From positions 186,001-250,000 of the forward strand of contig NZ_VOQQ01000001.1 in the NCBI RefSeq assembly GCF_007995055.1: a stretch of DNA of 64,000 bases, read 5' to 3'. Positions within the stretch are counted from its first letter, which is position 1; the number at the start of each line of letters is the position of its first letter. Below are positions 7,197 to 16,640 of the stretch, one piece after another. The notes below the pieces were generated by a model that saw nothing but the letters and a program-made list of their open reading frames with translations, did no database searches and was not told where the DNA came from. This stretch comes from Sphingosinicella ginsenosidimutans. Its GTDB lineage: Bacteria > Pseudomonadota > Alphaproteobacteria > Sphingomonadales > Sphingomonadaceae. Both the position numbers and the translations under genes were made by a program.

Positions 7197-9215
7197 ATGG
7201 TAGACACGCCCACCGCGGATTCCCCGCGCGAACCGGACATCAGCCACGTCAATCCGGCGGCGGAAAAGACCTGGTTCGGCCATCCGCGGCCGCTGGCCCG
7301 GCTGTTCTCGACCGAAGCGTGGGAGCGGTTCGGCTATTACGGCATGCGGGCGCTGCTGACGCTCTATCTCACCAAGCATTTCGTCTTCGGCGATCGCGAG
7401 GCGACCGGCCTCTACGGCGGCTATACCGCGCTCGTCTATCTGACGCCGCTGATCGGCGGCTTCCTCGCCGACCAATATCTCGGCTCGAAACGGGCGGTGA
7501 AGTTCGGCGCGATCGTGATGGCGCTCGGCTATTTCCTCCTCTGCTTCGGCGGCGAGACCGCGCGACCTTATGCAATGATCGACGGCACACGATACGAGGT
7601 GCAGGTCGACAATTTCAGCGACGGGCCGACCAGTCAGCCGAACGAGCAGCGCTTCCTGATCGACGCCGGCCAGCGCTTCGAGATCAAGGGCAATGAAGAC
7701 GGCAGCGTCTCGCTGCTCAACGCCGACCAGAGCGTCGCGCGCACCGTCCCGACCGGCCATTTCGTGTCGGGCGGCGAGCGCAACGCCTTCTACGTGGCGC
7801 TGATGCTGATCGCGCTGAGCCTCGTTTCGGTCGGCAACGGCTTCTTCAAGCCGAATATCTCGACGATGGTGGGATCGCTCTACGCGCAGGGCGACCGCCG
7901 CCGCGACGCCGGCTTCACCATCTTCTACATGGGCATCAACCTCGGCTCGATCTTCTCGCAGCTCCTGTGCCCGATCCTTGCCGACATGTTCGGCTGGTGG
8001 GCCGGCTTCGGCCTCGCCGCCGCCGGCATGCTGTTCTCCTATTGCCTGATCCGCTTCGACGGTGGCGTCCTGAACGGCATCGGCGAGACGCCTGAGCAGG
8101 CCGGGAAGGACCGCGGCCTGCTGATCTACGTGCTCGCGATCGTCGCGGTGCCGGTGCTCTATTTCCTGTTCACCAACCTGATGAACGCGCCGGAGCCGGA
8201 GCCGGGAAGCGGCATCGTCGGCTATGTCGCCTCGCTGCCGCTGATGGGCAAATTGCTGTTCGGGTCCTTCCTGATCGGCGTGCCTGCGATCCTCGTCTGG
8301 TCGTACGTGAAAGGCAGCCGCCAGGAATTCCAGATGATGGTGGTGGCGATGATCCTCGTCACCTTCAACGTCGTCTTCTGGACGTTGTTCGAACAGGCGG
8401 GCTCCTCGCTCACGCTGTTCGCCGATCGCAACACCGACCTGTCCGTCTTCGGCCTCTTCTCGCTTTCGGCGCCGCAGACCCAGAATTTCAACCCGCTCTC
8501 CATCGTCATCTTCGCGCCGATCATGAGCATCTTGTGGAGCGCGCTGGCCCGCCGCAGCGTGGCGCCGGGGGCCGGACTCAAGGCGCTCGGCTATGTCTGG
8601 ACGGCGGTGCTGGCGCTCGCCGGGCTCTACATCGCCTGGGGCCTCTACGGCGCCTTCGCGAATCCGGTCGGCGGCTTGATCGTGGCGCTCATCCTGGCGG
8701 TCCTCACCATCGTCGCGGCGCTCGCCTGGGCAAAGCAGGTTTCGGACTGGAAGGAGGCGACGATCCTCGAGCCGTCGATCCCGGTCAAGTTCGCGATCGC
8801 CTTGGTCGGGGTCGGCGCCGGCTTCCTGTTTCTGGTCTGGGGCACGAATTTCGCCGGGCCGGACTTCCGGGTCGCCCTCTGGTGGCTCGCCGGCCTCTAT
8901 CTGCTCCACAGCCTTGCCGAGCTGTGCATCTCGCCGGTTGGCCTGTCGATGATCACCAAGCTGTCGATCACCCGCATCGTCGGCCTGATGATGGGCGTGT
9001 GGTTCCTGTCGATCTCCTGTGCCCAATATGTCGCCGGCGTCGTCGCCCAGGTGGCGAGCGTCGAGACGGTGGGTGGCCAGGTCACCAACCGACAGGTCAG
9101 CCTCGAAACCTATGTCGGGGTGTTCTGGCACATCGGCCTGATCGCCGCCGGCATCGGCCTGTTCCTCCTTCTCCTTTCCCCGCTCATCAAGAAGTGGATG
9201 CACGGTGTTCAATAA
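7197..9215 (+). CDS. Proton-dependent oligopeptide transporter (POT/PTR2 family)
   Basis: Inner-membrane proton symporter for di- and tripeptides, 672 residues with about 12-14 spans. The family fingerprint TEAWERFGYYGMRALLTLYL near residue 45 contains ExxERFxYYG. Also seen are the FFKPNISTMVG PTR2 signature and FWTLFEQAGSSLTLFADR. An insertion of about 80 soluble residues lies between early spans (about 140-200), longer than in E. coli DtpA. The ATG at 7197 follows a GGGGGAGC ribosome-binding site. Its last bases overlap the GTG start of the downstream amidohydrolase, so transport and hydrolysis appear to be one operon. Confidence 0.9.
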   Translation: MVDTPTADSPREPDISHVNPAAEKTWFGHPRPLARLFSTEAWERFGYYGMRALLTLYLTKHFVFGDREATGLYGGYTALVYLTPLIGGFLADQYLGSKRAVKFGAIVMALGYFLLCFGGETARPYAMIDGTRYEVQVDNFSDGPTSQPNEQRFLIDAGQRFEIKGNEDGSVSLLNADQSVARTVPTGHFVSGGERNAFYVALMLIALSLVSVGNGFFKPNISTMVGSLYAQGDRRRDAGFTIFYMGINLGSIFSQLLCPILADMFGWWAGFGLAAAGMLFSYCLIRFDGGVLNGIGETPEQAGKDRGLLIYVLAIVAVPVLYFLFTNLMNAPEPEPGSGIVGYVASLPLMGKLLFGSFLIGVPAILVWSYVKGSRQEFQMMVVAMILVTFNVVFWTLFEQAGSSLTLFADRNTDLSVFGLFSLSAPQTQNFNPLSIVIFAPIMSILWSALARRSVAPGAGLKALGYVWTAVLALAGLYIAWGLYGAFANPVGGLIVALILAVLTIVAALAWAKQVSDWKEATILEPSIPVKFAIALVGVGAGFLFLVWGTNFAGPDFRVALWWLAGLYLLHSLAELCISPVGLSMITKLSITRIVGLMMGVWFLSISCAQYVAGVVAQVASVETVGGQVTNRQVSLETYVGVFWHIGLIAAGIGLFLLLLSPLIKKWMHGVQ

Positions 9216-10620
9216 GCTGCGCCCCATATTCGCAACCATGATCGGCGCGGCGGCGATGGCCGCCTGCGCGGGGCAGGCACCGCCGCAGAGCGCGTCGGCC
9301 GCATCGCCGTCGCGCGCGTCCGTGCCGCATTATGTGCCGCCGGAGGATCCTTACCCGTCCACCTACCGCCCCTATCCGTCCGTCCCGACAGCGATCACCG
9401 GCGCGACCATCTATGATGGCGAGGGCGGACGGATCGAGAACGGCACCGTGGTCATGGCGGGCGGCCAGATCCAGGCGGTCGGCGGGCCCGATACGCCGAT
9501 CCCCGACGGCGCCACCCGGATCGACGGCCACGGACTGTGGGTGACGCCGGGCGTGATCGACGTCCACTCCCATCTCGGCGACTATCCGAGCCCCGGCGTC
9601 GATGCGCTTTCCGACGGCAACGAGGCGACCAGCCCGGTGCGGCCGGAAGTGTGGGCCGAACATAGCGTGTGGCCGCAGGATCCAGGCTTCACCCGCGCGC
9701 TCGTCAATGGCGGCATCACGACGCTGCAGATCCTGCCCGGATCGGCCAATCTGTTCGGCGGACGCGGCGTGACGCTTCGCAACGTGCCGGCGCGCACCGT
9801 GCAGGCGATGCGTTTCCCCGGCGCGCCGCGCGGGCTCAAGATGGCGTGCGGCGAAAATCCGAAGCGTGTGTACGGCCGGCGCAACCAGATGCCCTCCACG
9901 CGGATGGGCAATATCGCGCTTGCGCGCCAGACCTGGCAGCGCGCGATCGAATATCGCGAGCGGCGCGCCCGCGATCCCAACACCCCGCGCGACTTCGCGC
10001 TCGACACGCTGGTCGAGGTGCTGGAGGGCCGGATCCTCGTCCACAACCACTGCTACCGCGCCGACGAGATGGCCAACATGCTCGATATGGCGCGCGAGTT
10101 CGGCTACCACATCGCGAGCTTCCACCACGCCGTGGAAGCCTACAAGATCGCCGACCTCCTGCGCGAGAACGATACCTGCGCGTCGATGTGGGCCGATTGG
10201 TGGGGCTTCAAGATGGAAGCCTATGACGCGATCAACGAGAATATCCCGATGGTCCACAATGCGGGCGCCTGCGCGATCGTCCATTCCGACGATCCCAACG
10301 GCATCCAGCGATTGAACCAGGCCGCGGCCGAAGCGCTGGCCGACGGACGCCGAATGGGAATCAATATTCCCGACGAGGTCGCCTGGCGGTGGCTCGCGAT
10401 CAATCCGGCCCACGCCCTCGGCATCGACAACCAGACCGGGTCGCTGCGCCCCGGCAAGCGCGCCGACGTCGTGCTTTGGAACGGCAATCCGTTCAGCGTC
10501 TACACCCGCCCGCAGGAGGTGTGGATCGATGGCGCGCTGATGTATGACATGAACAATCCCAGGATGCGGCCGGTCACCGACTTCGAGCTCGGCCAGCCCG
10601 GCGAGGGAGACACGAAATGA
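9205..10620 (+). CDS. Exported amidohydrolase (metal-dependent, imidazolonepropionase/prolidase-like)
   Basis: A 471-residue amidohydrolase-superfamily protein. It starts at GTG 9205, overlapping the transporter stop, or possibly at the ATG at 9238. The N-terminus is a signal with MAACAG, which may be a weak lipobox. The metal set looks complete: VIDVHSHLGD (HxH), VHNHCYRADEM, ASFHHAVEAY and IVHSDDPNG (Asp). The C-terminal LRPGKRADVVLWNGNPFS is typical of the family. It is coupled by ATGA overlap to a second amidohydrolase-like gene. In this context a periplasmic peptidase of the Xaa-Pro type feeding the POT importer is plausible, but this is inference. Confidence 0.8.
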   Translation: MFNKLRPIFATMIGAAAMAACAGQAPPQSASAASPSRASVPHYVPPEDPYPSTYRPYPSVPTAITGATIYDGEGGRIENGTVVMAGGQIQAVGGPDTPIPDGATRIDGHGLWVTPGVIDVHSHLGDYPSPGVDALSDGNEATSPVRPEVWAEHSVWPQDPGFTRALVNGGITTLQILPGSANLFGGRGVTLRNVPARTVQAMRFPGAPRGLKMACGENPKRVYGRRNQMPSTRMGNIALARQTWQRAIEYRERRARDPNTPRDFALDTLVEVLEGRILVHNHCYRADEMANMLDMAREFGYHIASFHHAVEAYKIADLLRENDTCASMWADWWGFKMEAYDAINENIPMVHNAGACAIVHSDDPNGIQRLNQAAAEALADGRRMGINIPDEVAWRWLAINPAHALGIDNQTGSLRPGKRADVVLWNGNPFSVYTRPQEVWIDGALMYDMNNPRMRPVTDFELGQPGEGDTK

Positions 10621-11984
10621 AGAGGCTCGCCCTCCTCCTTGCCGGCATCGCGGCTCTCGCGGCGGCCCCCGCGCAGGCGGAAACCGTCGCGATCACCGGC
10701 GGCCGTCTCGTCATCGGCGACGGCACCGCCCCGATCGACAATGGCACGGTCGTCATCCGCGACGGCCGTGTCGTCGCCGCCGGCGCCAATGTGCCCGTCC
10801 CGGCCGGCGCCACAGCGGTCGACGCCCGCGGAAAATGGGTGACGCCGGGCCTCGTCGCCGGCTTCTCGCGGCTCGGCCTGCTCGAGGTCGATGCGGTCGA
10901 CGAGACCAACGACGTGCGTGCGCCGAATTCACCGTTCAACGCGGCGATCGACGTCGCGCCAGCGATCAACCCGTTGGCGACGGCGATCGCGGTCAATCGT
11001 GCCGCCGGCATCACCCGCGCCATCGTTTCGCCCGGCACCGGCCGCAACACGATCTTTGCTGGCCAGGGCGCGATCATCGACCTCGGTGGCGACATGGAGC
11101 CGATCACCCGCCCCCGCGCCTTCCAGTTCATCGAGCTTGGCGAGGACGGGGCGAGCAATGCCGGCGGCAGCCGCGCGGCTGCTTATGTGATGCTCCGCAA
11201 CGCCCTTCGCGAGGCGCGCGACCTTCGCCTGCCGGCCTCCGCACGCCGGCCGAACGGCCCCGACGGATCGCCGGAGAATCCCTATATCCAGGGCAGCACC
11301 GGCCGGCCCGACGACGTGTTGCTGACCCGCTTCGACGCCGCCGCCCTGGTCCCCGTGCTCGATGGCACGCAGCAGCTCTTCGTTCATGTCGAGCGCGCCA
11401 GCGACATCCTCCAGGTGCTCGCGCTGAAGCAGGAGTTCCCGCGCCTGAAGCTCGTGCTGGTCGGCGCGGCCGAAGGCTGGCGCGTGGCCGACCGGATCGC
11501 CGCCGCGCATGTCCCGGTCCTGGCCAACGCGCTCAACGATCTTCCGGCGACGTTCGAGCAGCTCGCCGCGACCCAATCCAATATCGGCCGGATGCACGCC
11601 GCCGGCGTCGAGGTCGCGATCGGGATGCTGAACGACGAGGACGGCCGCAACATCCGGGTCGAGACGCAATATGCGGGCAACCTCGTCGCACTCACCCGCA
11701 TCCCCGGCGCGACGGGCCTCGACTGGAACGCCGCGTTCGAATCGATCAGCGGCGGTCCCGCCGATATCGTCGGGATGGGCGACCAGATCGGGACGCTTCG
11801 TCCGGGCCGCCGGGCCGATGTGGTCATCTGGGACGGCGATCCGCTCGAACTGTCGACCGGAGTCGACGCGGTCTGGATCGACGGGGTGCGCCAGTCGCTG
11901 ACCAACCATCAGACCGAGCTTCGCGACCGCTATCGCCAGCCCCAGGAAGGCGCGCTGCCGCACGCCTATAATCCGAGGCAATAG
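10617..11984 (+). CDS. Exported amidohydrolase-like protein lacking the metal ligands
   Basis: A 455-residue paralogue-like partner of the preceding gene, with a signal peptide (cleavage likely after APAQA). It keeps the flanking beta-sandwich and barrel framework: WVTPGL at the first strand and TLRPGRRADVVIWDGDPLEL near the end. The HxH motif is replaced by GLVAGFSRLG, and later His and Asp ligands are not found. It is therefore probably not a metallohydrolase and may form a heteromer with the active partner. Start ATG 10617 overlaps the previous stop as ATGA. It is followed two bases later by the NnrU-like gene. Confidence 0.75.
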   Translation: MKRLALLLAGIAALAAAPAQAETVAITGGRLVIGDGTAPIDNGTVVIRDGRVVAAGANVPVPAGATAVDARGKWVTPGLVAGFSRLGLLEVDAVDETNDVRAPNSPFNAAIDVAPAINPLATAIAVNRAAGITRAIVSPGTGRNTIFAGQGAIIDLGGDMEPITRPRAFQFIELGEDGASNAGGSRAAAYVMLRNALREARDLRLPASARRPNGPDGSPENPYIQGSTGRPDDVLLTRFDAAALVPVLDGTQQLFVHVERASDILQVLALKQEFPRLKLVLVGAAEGWRVADRIAAAHVPVLANALNDLPATFEQLAATQSNIGRMHAAGVEVAIGMLNDEDGRNIRVETQYAGNLVALTRIPGATGLDWNAAFESISGGPADIVGMGDQIGTLRPGRRADVVIWDGDPLELSTGVDAVWIDGVRQSLTNHQTELRDRYRQPQEGALPHAYNPRQ

Positions 11985-11985
11985 G

Positions 11986-12885
11986 ATGGCGAGCCTGACG
12001 CCGTTGGCGAGCCTCGCGATCGCGACGCTCGCCTTCGTCGGGCTCCACTTCCTGATGTCCCACCCGCTGCGCGCGCCCCTGGTGCGCGCGCTGACCGAAC
12101 GTGGCTTCCTGGGCCTCTATTCGCTCGTCTCGCTGGCGACCTTCATCTGGATGATCCTCGCCTACCGCGCCGGCGACGATCTCGCTCCGCTGTGGGTCGC
12201 GCCTGCCGGTTGGTGGCCGATCGGATCGGCGCTGATGCTTGTCGCCTCGATCCTCTTCATCGGCTCGCTCCGGCGCAATCCCGCCTTTCCCCATCCCGGC
12301 GCGGGGCCCGCGGCGATCGGCACGCCCAGGGGCGTGTTCGCGATCACCCGCCACCCGATGAACACCGCCTTCATGCTGTGGGCGTTCGTCCATGCGTCGA
12401 CATCGGGAAGCCCGCGCAACCTGATCGTCGCCGGCGGCATCTTCGTGCTCGCCCTGTTCGGGTCGATCGGACAGGACCTGCGCAAGCAGCGCCAGCTCGG
12501 CCCTGCCTGGCATGGCTGGGCGGCGGCGACCTCCGTGGTCCCGTTCGGCGCGCTGATCGCTGGCCGCGCCTCCTGGCGCTCGGCTGCGCCCGGATGGGTC
12601 GCCGTCGTCGGCGGGATGGTCCTGTGGGCGCTGGTGACGTCGTGGCATGCGCCGATCGTGTCACCGCTCGGCGGCTGGCAGGCTAGGCGGCGTTCGACAC
12701 CCCGGCCCGGTGCTGGGCGAGGAAAAGGGCGAGTTGGTCCGGTGTCATCGCCGGCGCATAGAGATGGCCCTGGAGCGCATCGCACCCCGCCTCGATCGCG
12801 ATCTGCTCCTCATCGACGCTCGAAATCCCCTCTGCGACCACATCGACCTTCATGGCGTGGCCCAGGGTCACCGCGGCGCGGATGA
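11986..12885 (+). CDS. NnrU-family membrane protein with a run-on C-terminus
   Basis: Integral membrane protein of the NnrU/isoprenylcysteine methyltransferase-like group. The first 232 residues look real, with about 5-6 spans and the motifs FLMSHPLRAPL, LGLYSLVSLATF and ITRHPMNTAFMLWA. The family is linked to nitrogen-oxide metabolism, but its role here is unclear. From about 12683 the frame continues for 67 residues of Arg/Pro/Gly-rich sequence antiparallel to the EAL gene, which does not look like protein. The sequence CTAG at 12683-12686 supplies the stop of the opposite gene and would supply a TAG here if one base were shifted. A frameshift or sequencing error near the end is therefore likely. 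Confidence 0.7.
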   Translation: MASLTPLASLAIATLAFVGLHFLMSHPLRAPLVRALTERGFLGLYSLVSLATFIWMILAYRAGDDLAPLWVAPAGWWPIGSALMLVASILFIGSLRRNPAFPHPGAGPAAIGTPRGVFAITRHPMNTAFMLWAFVHASTSGSPRNLIVAGGIFVLALFGSIGQDLRKQRQLGPAWHGWAAATSVVPFGALIAGRASWRSAAPGWVAVVGGMVLWALVTSWHAPIVSPLGGWQARRRSTPRPGAGRGKGRVGPVSSPAHRDGPGAHRTPPRSRSAPHRRSKSPLRPHRPSWRGPGSPRRG

Positions 12886-14221
12886 TGGCGACGCTCTGGT
12901 CGCGCGCCGCGACGTCGATGAAGGAACGATCGAGCTTGATCCGGTCGACCGGGAAGCGGCGCAGGCAGGAAAGCGAGGAATAGCCGGTGCCGAAATCATC
13001 GAGCGCGATGCGGAAGCCGTCGCGCCGCAACTCCTCGATCGCCTGGGCACACAGCGCGCCATGCTCGATGAACAAGGTCTCGGTGATCTCCAGATCGAAC
13101 TGGCGCGGCTCAACGCCCTCTCCCGCCGCGATGCCGCGGAGCACCGCGGGGAAGGCCGGATCGCGAAACTGGAGCGGCGACAGGTTCACGCAGATCGACA
13201 GGGTCGGCCAGCGGCGCGCCATGCGGCAGGCGTCGCGAAAGGCGAGCAGGCCCACTTCGTCGATCAGTCCGCATTCCTCGGCGATCGGCACGATCTCGGC
13301 CGGGGCGAGCTGGCCGAGGGTCGGATGGGCCCAACGCAGCAGCCCTTCGAGCCCCGTCACCTCGCCGCCGCGCCCGATGACCGGCTGGTAATGGAGCTTC
13401 AGCGCGTCGCCGGTCCCGCGCAGCTCGGCGCGAAGCGCGCTTTCGATCCGGTCGCGACGCTGGACGTCGGCATCCATCGCCTCGGTGAAGATTCGGAAAC
13501 AGTCGCGGCCCGCCGCCTTGGCGCGGTACATGGTGATGTCCGCCTTGCGGAGCAGTTCGGCCGCCTCGGCCACTTCCGCGCTCGCGAACACCGCGCCGAT
13601 CGAAACGCCGACCCGCGCCTCGCGCTCGCCGATGAAGAAGGGCTGGCGGATGACGGCGATGATCCGTTCGCACAGGCGGCGGACGTCGGCCTCACCCTTT
13701 GCGCCGACCTGGACGATCGCGAATTCGTCGCCGCCGATGCGTGCCACCGTGTCGGTCTCGCGGGCAAGGCCGCGCAGGCGATCCGCGACCTCGGCGACAA
13801 GGATGTCGCCGGCATTGTGGCCGAGCGTGTCATTCACCTGCTTGAACCGGTCCAGATCGAGCATGAGCAGCGCGACCTGCTCGCCGCTTCGGCGGTAGCG
13901 CGTCAGCGCCTGGGCCAGTCGATCCTCGAGCAGAGCCCGGTTGGCGAGGCCGGTCAGCCGGTCATGCAGCGCCTGATGCTGCACGGCTTCCTGCCGCGCC
14001 TCCAGCTCCTGAACCACGTCGACGAGTGAGCGATAGAGGACGGACATGACGAGGATGATCGCGACCGCGGAGGTGAGCGCGATCGGCCAGATCGTCGCGA
14101 ACAGCTCCAGCCGCGAGCTCGCGCTGTCGCGGATGATGCTCACCGTCGCGAAATTGGTCAGGACAAGTGTCGCCACCGCTGCCGAAACGATCGGCGGGCC
14201 GACCCTGCGCGAATAACCCAC
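12683..14221 (-). CDS. Membrane-anchored GGDEF-EAL protein (cyclic-di-GMP turnover)
   Basis: A 512-residue signalling protein. Two N-terminal spans (about 10-30 and 42-63) lead to a GGDEF domain with intact GGDEF at about 163-167 and an RETD inhibitory I-site five residues upstream. The EAL domain has EGL in place of EAL (LEGLLRW, about 291-297), but retains LDDFGTGYSSLS and the NLSPLQF and EITET metal motifs. It may be a cyclase, a phosphodiesterase or both. The N-terminal spans carry almost no periplasmic sensor. It is convergent with the NnrU-like gene. Confidence 0.9.
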   Translation of the reverse strand: MGYSRRVGPPIVSAAVATLVLTNFATVSIIRDSASSRLELFATIWPIALTSAVAIILVMSVLYRSLVDVVQELEARQEAVQHQALHDRLTGLANRALLEDRLAQALTRYRRSGEQVALLMLDLDRFKQVNDTLGHNAGDILVAEVADRLRGLARETDTVARIGGDEFAIVQVGAKGEADVRRLCERIIAVIRQPFFIGEREARVGVSIGAVFASAEVAEAAELLRKADITMYRAKAAGRDCFRIFTEAMDADVQRRDRIESALRAELRGTGDALKLHYQPVIGRGGEVTGLEGLLRWAHPTLGQLAPAEIVPIAEECGLIDEVGLLAFRDACRMARRWPTLSICVNLSPLQFRDPAFPAVLRGIAAGEGVEPRQFDLEITETLFIEHGALCAQAIEELRRDGFRIALDDFGTGYSSLSCLRRFPVDRIKLDRSFIDVAARDQSVAIIRAAVTLGHAMKVDVVAEGISSVDEEQIAIEAGCDALQGHLYAPAMTPDQLALFLAQHRAGVSNAA

Positions 14222-14290
14222 GTGTCTCTCCCCCGAGGCGACACGGAAATAACGGAGGAGCGGTTAACAAATCGCTTGGATTTTCGTGGG

Positions 14291-15790
14291 TCATTCTGTC
14301 GGCAGATCGAAATCCACGCCCTGCGCGAGCGGCAGATCGCGGCCGTAATTCACGACGTTCGTGGCGCGGCGCATATAGGCGCGCCAGGAATCGGATCCGC
14401 TCTCGCGCCCGCCGCCGGTCTCCTTCTCGCCGCCGAACGCCCCGCCGATCTCGGCGCCCGAGGGGCCGAGATTGACGTTGGCGATGCCGCAATCCGAGCC
14501 GGCCGCCGACAGGAAGGTCTCCGCCTCGCGCAGATCGGTGGTGAAGATCGACGAAGACAGGCCCTGCGGCACGCCGTTCTGGAGGGCGATCGCCTCGTCC
14601 AGCGTGCGATAGCGCAGGATGTAGAGGATCGGCGCGAACGTCTCTTCGATCACGACGCCCGACTGCGCCGGCATTTCCGCGAGCGCCGGCCGGACATAGC
14701 AGCCTCCGATCGGCTCACCGCCCTGGATGGCGCCCCCCTGCCCTTTCGCCCGCGCGAGCGCCGCCTGCATGGCCGCGACCGCATCCTCGTCGATCAGCGG
14801 GCCGACCAGGGTGCCGCTCTCAAACGGATTGCCGATCGAAAGACCAGGCCAGATCGCCTTCAGGCGGCCGACCAGATGATCGTAGATATCGTCGTGGACG
14901 ATGAGCCGCCTGAGGCTCGTGCAGCGCTGCCCCGCGGTGCCGACCGCGGCGAAGGCGATCGCACGCTCCGCGAGCGCGAGATCCGCCGAGGGCGCGACGA
15001 TCATCGCATTGTTGCCGCCAAGCTCAAGCAAGGTGCGGCCGAAGCGCACGGCGACGCGCGGCGCAAGCGCGCGGCCCATGCGGGTCGATCCGGTCGCCGA
15101 CACCAGCGGCACGCGCGGATCGTCCGCCAGCGCCTCGCCCGCCTCGCGCCCGCCCTGGACCAGCTCGAGCAGGCCCTCAGGCGCCTCCTCGAACTCGATG
15201 GCGACGCCGGCGAAGATCGCGGCGACCGCCGCCGCGCAGAGCGGAGTCTTCTCGGACGGCTTCCACACCACTGTATCGCCGCACACCAGGGCGAGGCAGG
15301 CGTTCCAGGCCCACACGGCAACCGGAAAGTTGAACGCCGAGATCACGCCGACCGGCCCGAGCGGATGCCAGGTTTCCATCATCCGATGGTCACGCCGCTC
15401 GGTCGCGATGGTCAGGCCGTGCAATTGCCGCGAGAGGCCGACCGCGAAATCGCAGATGTCGATCATCTCCTGGACCTCGCCGAGCCCCTCGGAGAGGATC
15501 TTGCCGCATTCGAGCGTGACGAGGCGGCCGAGCGGCTCCTTGTGCGCCCGCAGCGCCTCCCCGAACCTGCGGACGAGCTCGCCGCGGCGCGGGGCCGGCA
15601 CCATGCGCCAGTGCTGGAAGGCGGCCTGCGCGCGACCGACGGCGGCGGCGACATCGGCCGGCGAGGCGGTGGCCACCTTGCCGATCAGGCCGCCGTCGAT
15701 CGGCGAGGTCGAGCCGAGATCGCCGGCGCCCGGCGTGATCCCGAGCCGGTCGAACAACCGCGCCGCTTCGGCTTCGGAAGAAAAGCTCAT
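14291..15790 (-). CDS. Aldehyde dehydrogenase family 7 (alpha-aminoadipic semialdehyde/P6C dehydrogenase-like)
   Basis: NAD-dependent oxidation of an aldehyde, 499 residues. Family 7 features include FNFPVAVWAWNACLALVCGD, LELGGNNAMIV with the general-base Glu, and GTAGQRCTSLRRL with the catalytic Cys. In bacteria such enzymes (AmaB/Pcd) oxidise L-piperidine-6-carboxylate in lysine catabolism. No other lysine genes adjoin it, so that role is likely but not proven. The start at 15790 overlaps the upstream DUF72 stop as ATGA, implying coupled expression. Confidence 0.85.
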   Translation of the reverse strand: MSFSSEAEAARLFDRLGITPGAGDLGSTSPIDGGLIGKVATASPADVAAAVGRAQAAFQHWRMVPAPRRGELVRRFGEALRAHKEPLGRLVTLECGKILSEGLGEVQEMIDICDFAVGLSRQLHGLTIATERRDHRMMETWHPLGPVGVISAFNFPVAVWAWNACLALVCGDTVVWKPSEKTPLCAAAVAAIFAGVAIEFEEAPEGLLELVQGGREAGEALADDPRVPLVSATGSTRMGRALAPRVAVRFGRTLLELGGNNAMIVAPSADLALAERAIAFAAVGTAGQRCTSLRRLIVHDDIYDHLVGRLKAIWPGLSIGNPFESGTLVGPLIDEDAVAAMQAALARAKGQGGAIQGGEPIGGCYVRPALAEMPAQSGVVIEETFAPILYILRYRTLDEAIALQNGVPQGLSSSIFTTDLREAETFLSAAGSDCGIANVNLGPSGAEIGGAFGGEKETGGGRESGSDSWRAYMRRATNVVNYGRDLPLAQGVDFDLPTE

Positions 15791-16581
15791 CTTGCGGTCC
15801 GTTCGATGAGGGCCATGGCGGCGGCCGGATTGCGCTCCTTGGCGCCGGAGATGATGAAGGCGAAGACCTCGCGGGGTTCTGCCGACGCCGGCACGTTCGA
15901 CGCATAAGCGCGCCCAGCCGGGCGTTCGCCGCTCGCCCAGCCGCGGATCACCTCCGCCCAGCCATCCAGCTCGGCCGACGTATAGCCGGTGGGCTCCTCC
16001 GCGCGCGTGGACTGGAGCCGCGCATAGACGAATCCGGCGGTCTGATCGGCGATCTCGGGATAGGTGTCGTGATGCGCGAAGACGATCGCCACCCCTGCCG
16101 CGCGCGCCTGGGCCACGAAGTCCGCCGACCGGAAGCTCTCGTGCCTTACCTCGATCGCGTGCCGGAGCGCGATCCCGTCCTGCCGCGTCGGCAAGAGGGC
16201 GAGAAACGCGCTGATGTCGTCGGGATCATATTTCTTGGTCGGGGCGAGCTGCCACAGGATCGGGCCCAGCTTGTCACCGAGCTCGGTCAGCCCCTGCCCG
16301 CAGAAGCGGGCGATCGACTCCCCCGCCTCGCCGAGCACGCGACGATTGGTGCAGAAGCGCGACGCCTTGAGCGCGAAGCGGAAGCCGTCCGGCACCGTCT
16401 GTGCCCAGCGCGCGAATGTTTCCGGTTTCTGGCTTCTGTAATAGGTCGCGTTGACCTCGGTCGCAGTCAGGTGCGCGCCGACATATTCGAGCTGCTTCGC
16501 CTTGGCGAGCTTCGGCGGATAGAAGGTCTCCCGCCACGGCTCATAATCCCAGCCGCCGACGCCGATATGAATGGATGCCAT
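15787..16581 (-). CDS. DUF72 family protein
   Basis: A 264-residue TIM-barrel-like protein of the DUF72 (YecE) family, function unknown. It shows the family start IHIGVGGWDYEPWRETFYPP, then LTATEVNATYYRSQKPETF, RFALKASRF and WQLAP, with the conserved HHDTYP and EVRHESF stretches. The start is placed at ATG 16581 because the family begins IGxxGW; the longer open frame upstream enters the regulator gene. It is coupled to the aldehyde dehydrogenase by a four-base overlap and is 59 bases downstream of the ScfR-like regulator, on the same strand. Confidence 0.9.
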   Translation of the reverse strand: MASIHIGVGGWDYEPWRETFYPPKLAKAKQLEYVGAHLTATEVNATYYRSQKPETFARWAQTVPDGFRFALKASRFCTNRRVLGEAGESIARFCGQGLTELGDKLGPILWQLAPTKKYDPDDISAFLALLPTRQDGIALRHAIEVRHESFRSADFVAQARAAGVAIVFAHHDTYPEIADQTAGFVYARLQSTRAEEPTGYTSAELDGWAEVIRGWASGERPAGRAYASNVPASAEPREVFAFIISGAKERNPAAAMALIERTAR

Positions 16582-16640
16582 GCCCCGCTTCCTAAGGTTC
16601 GCACCGGTGGCGGGCAATAAGCGCGTTCGCGCCGGCGGAC

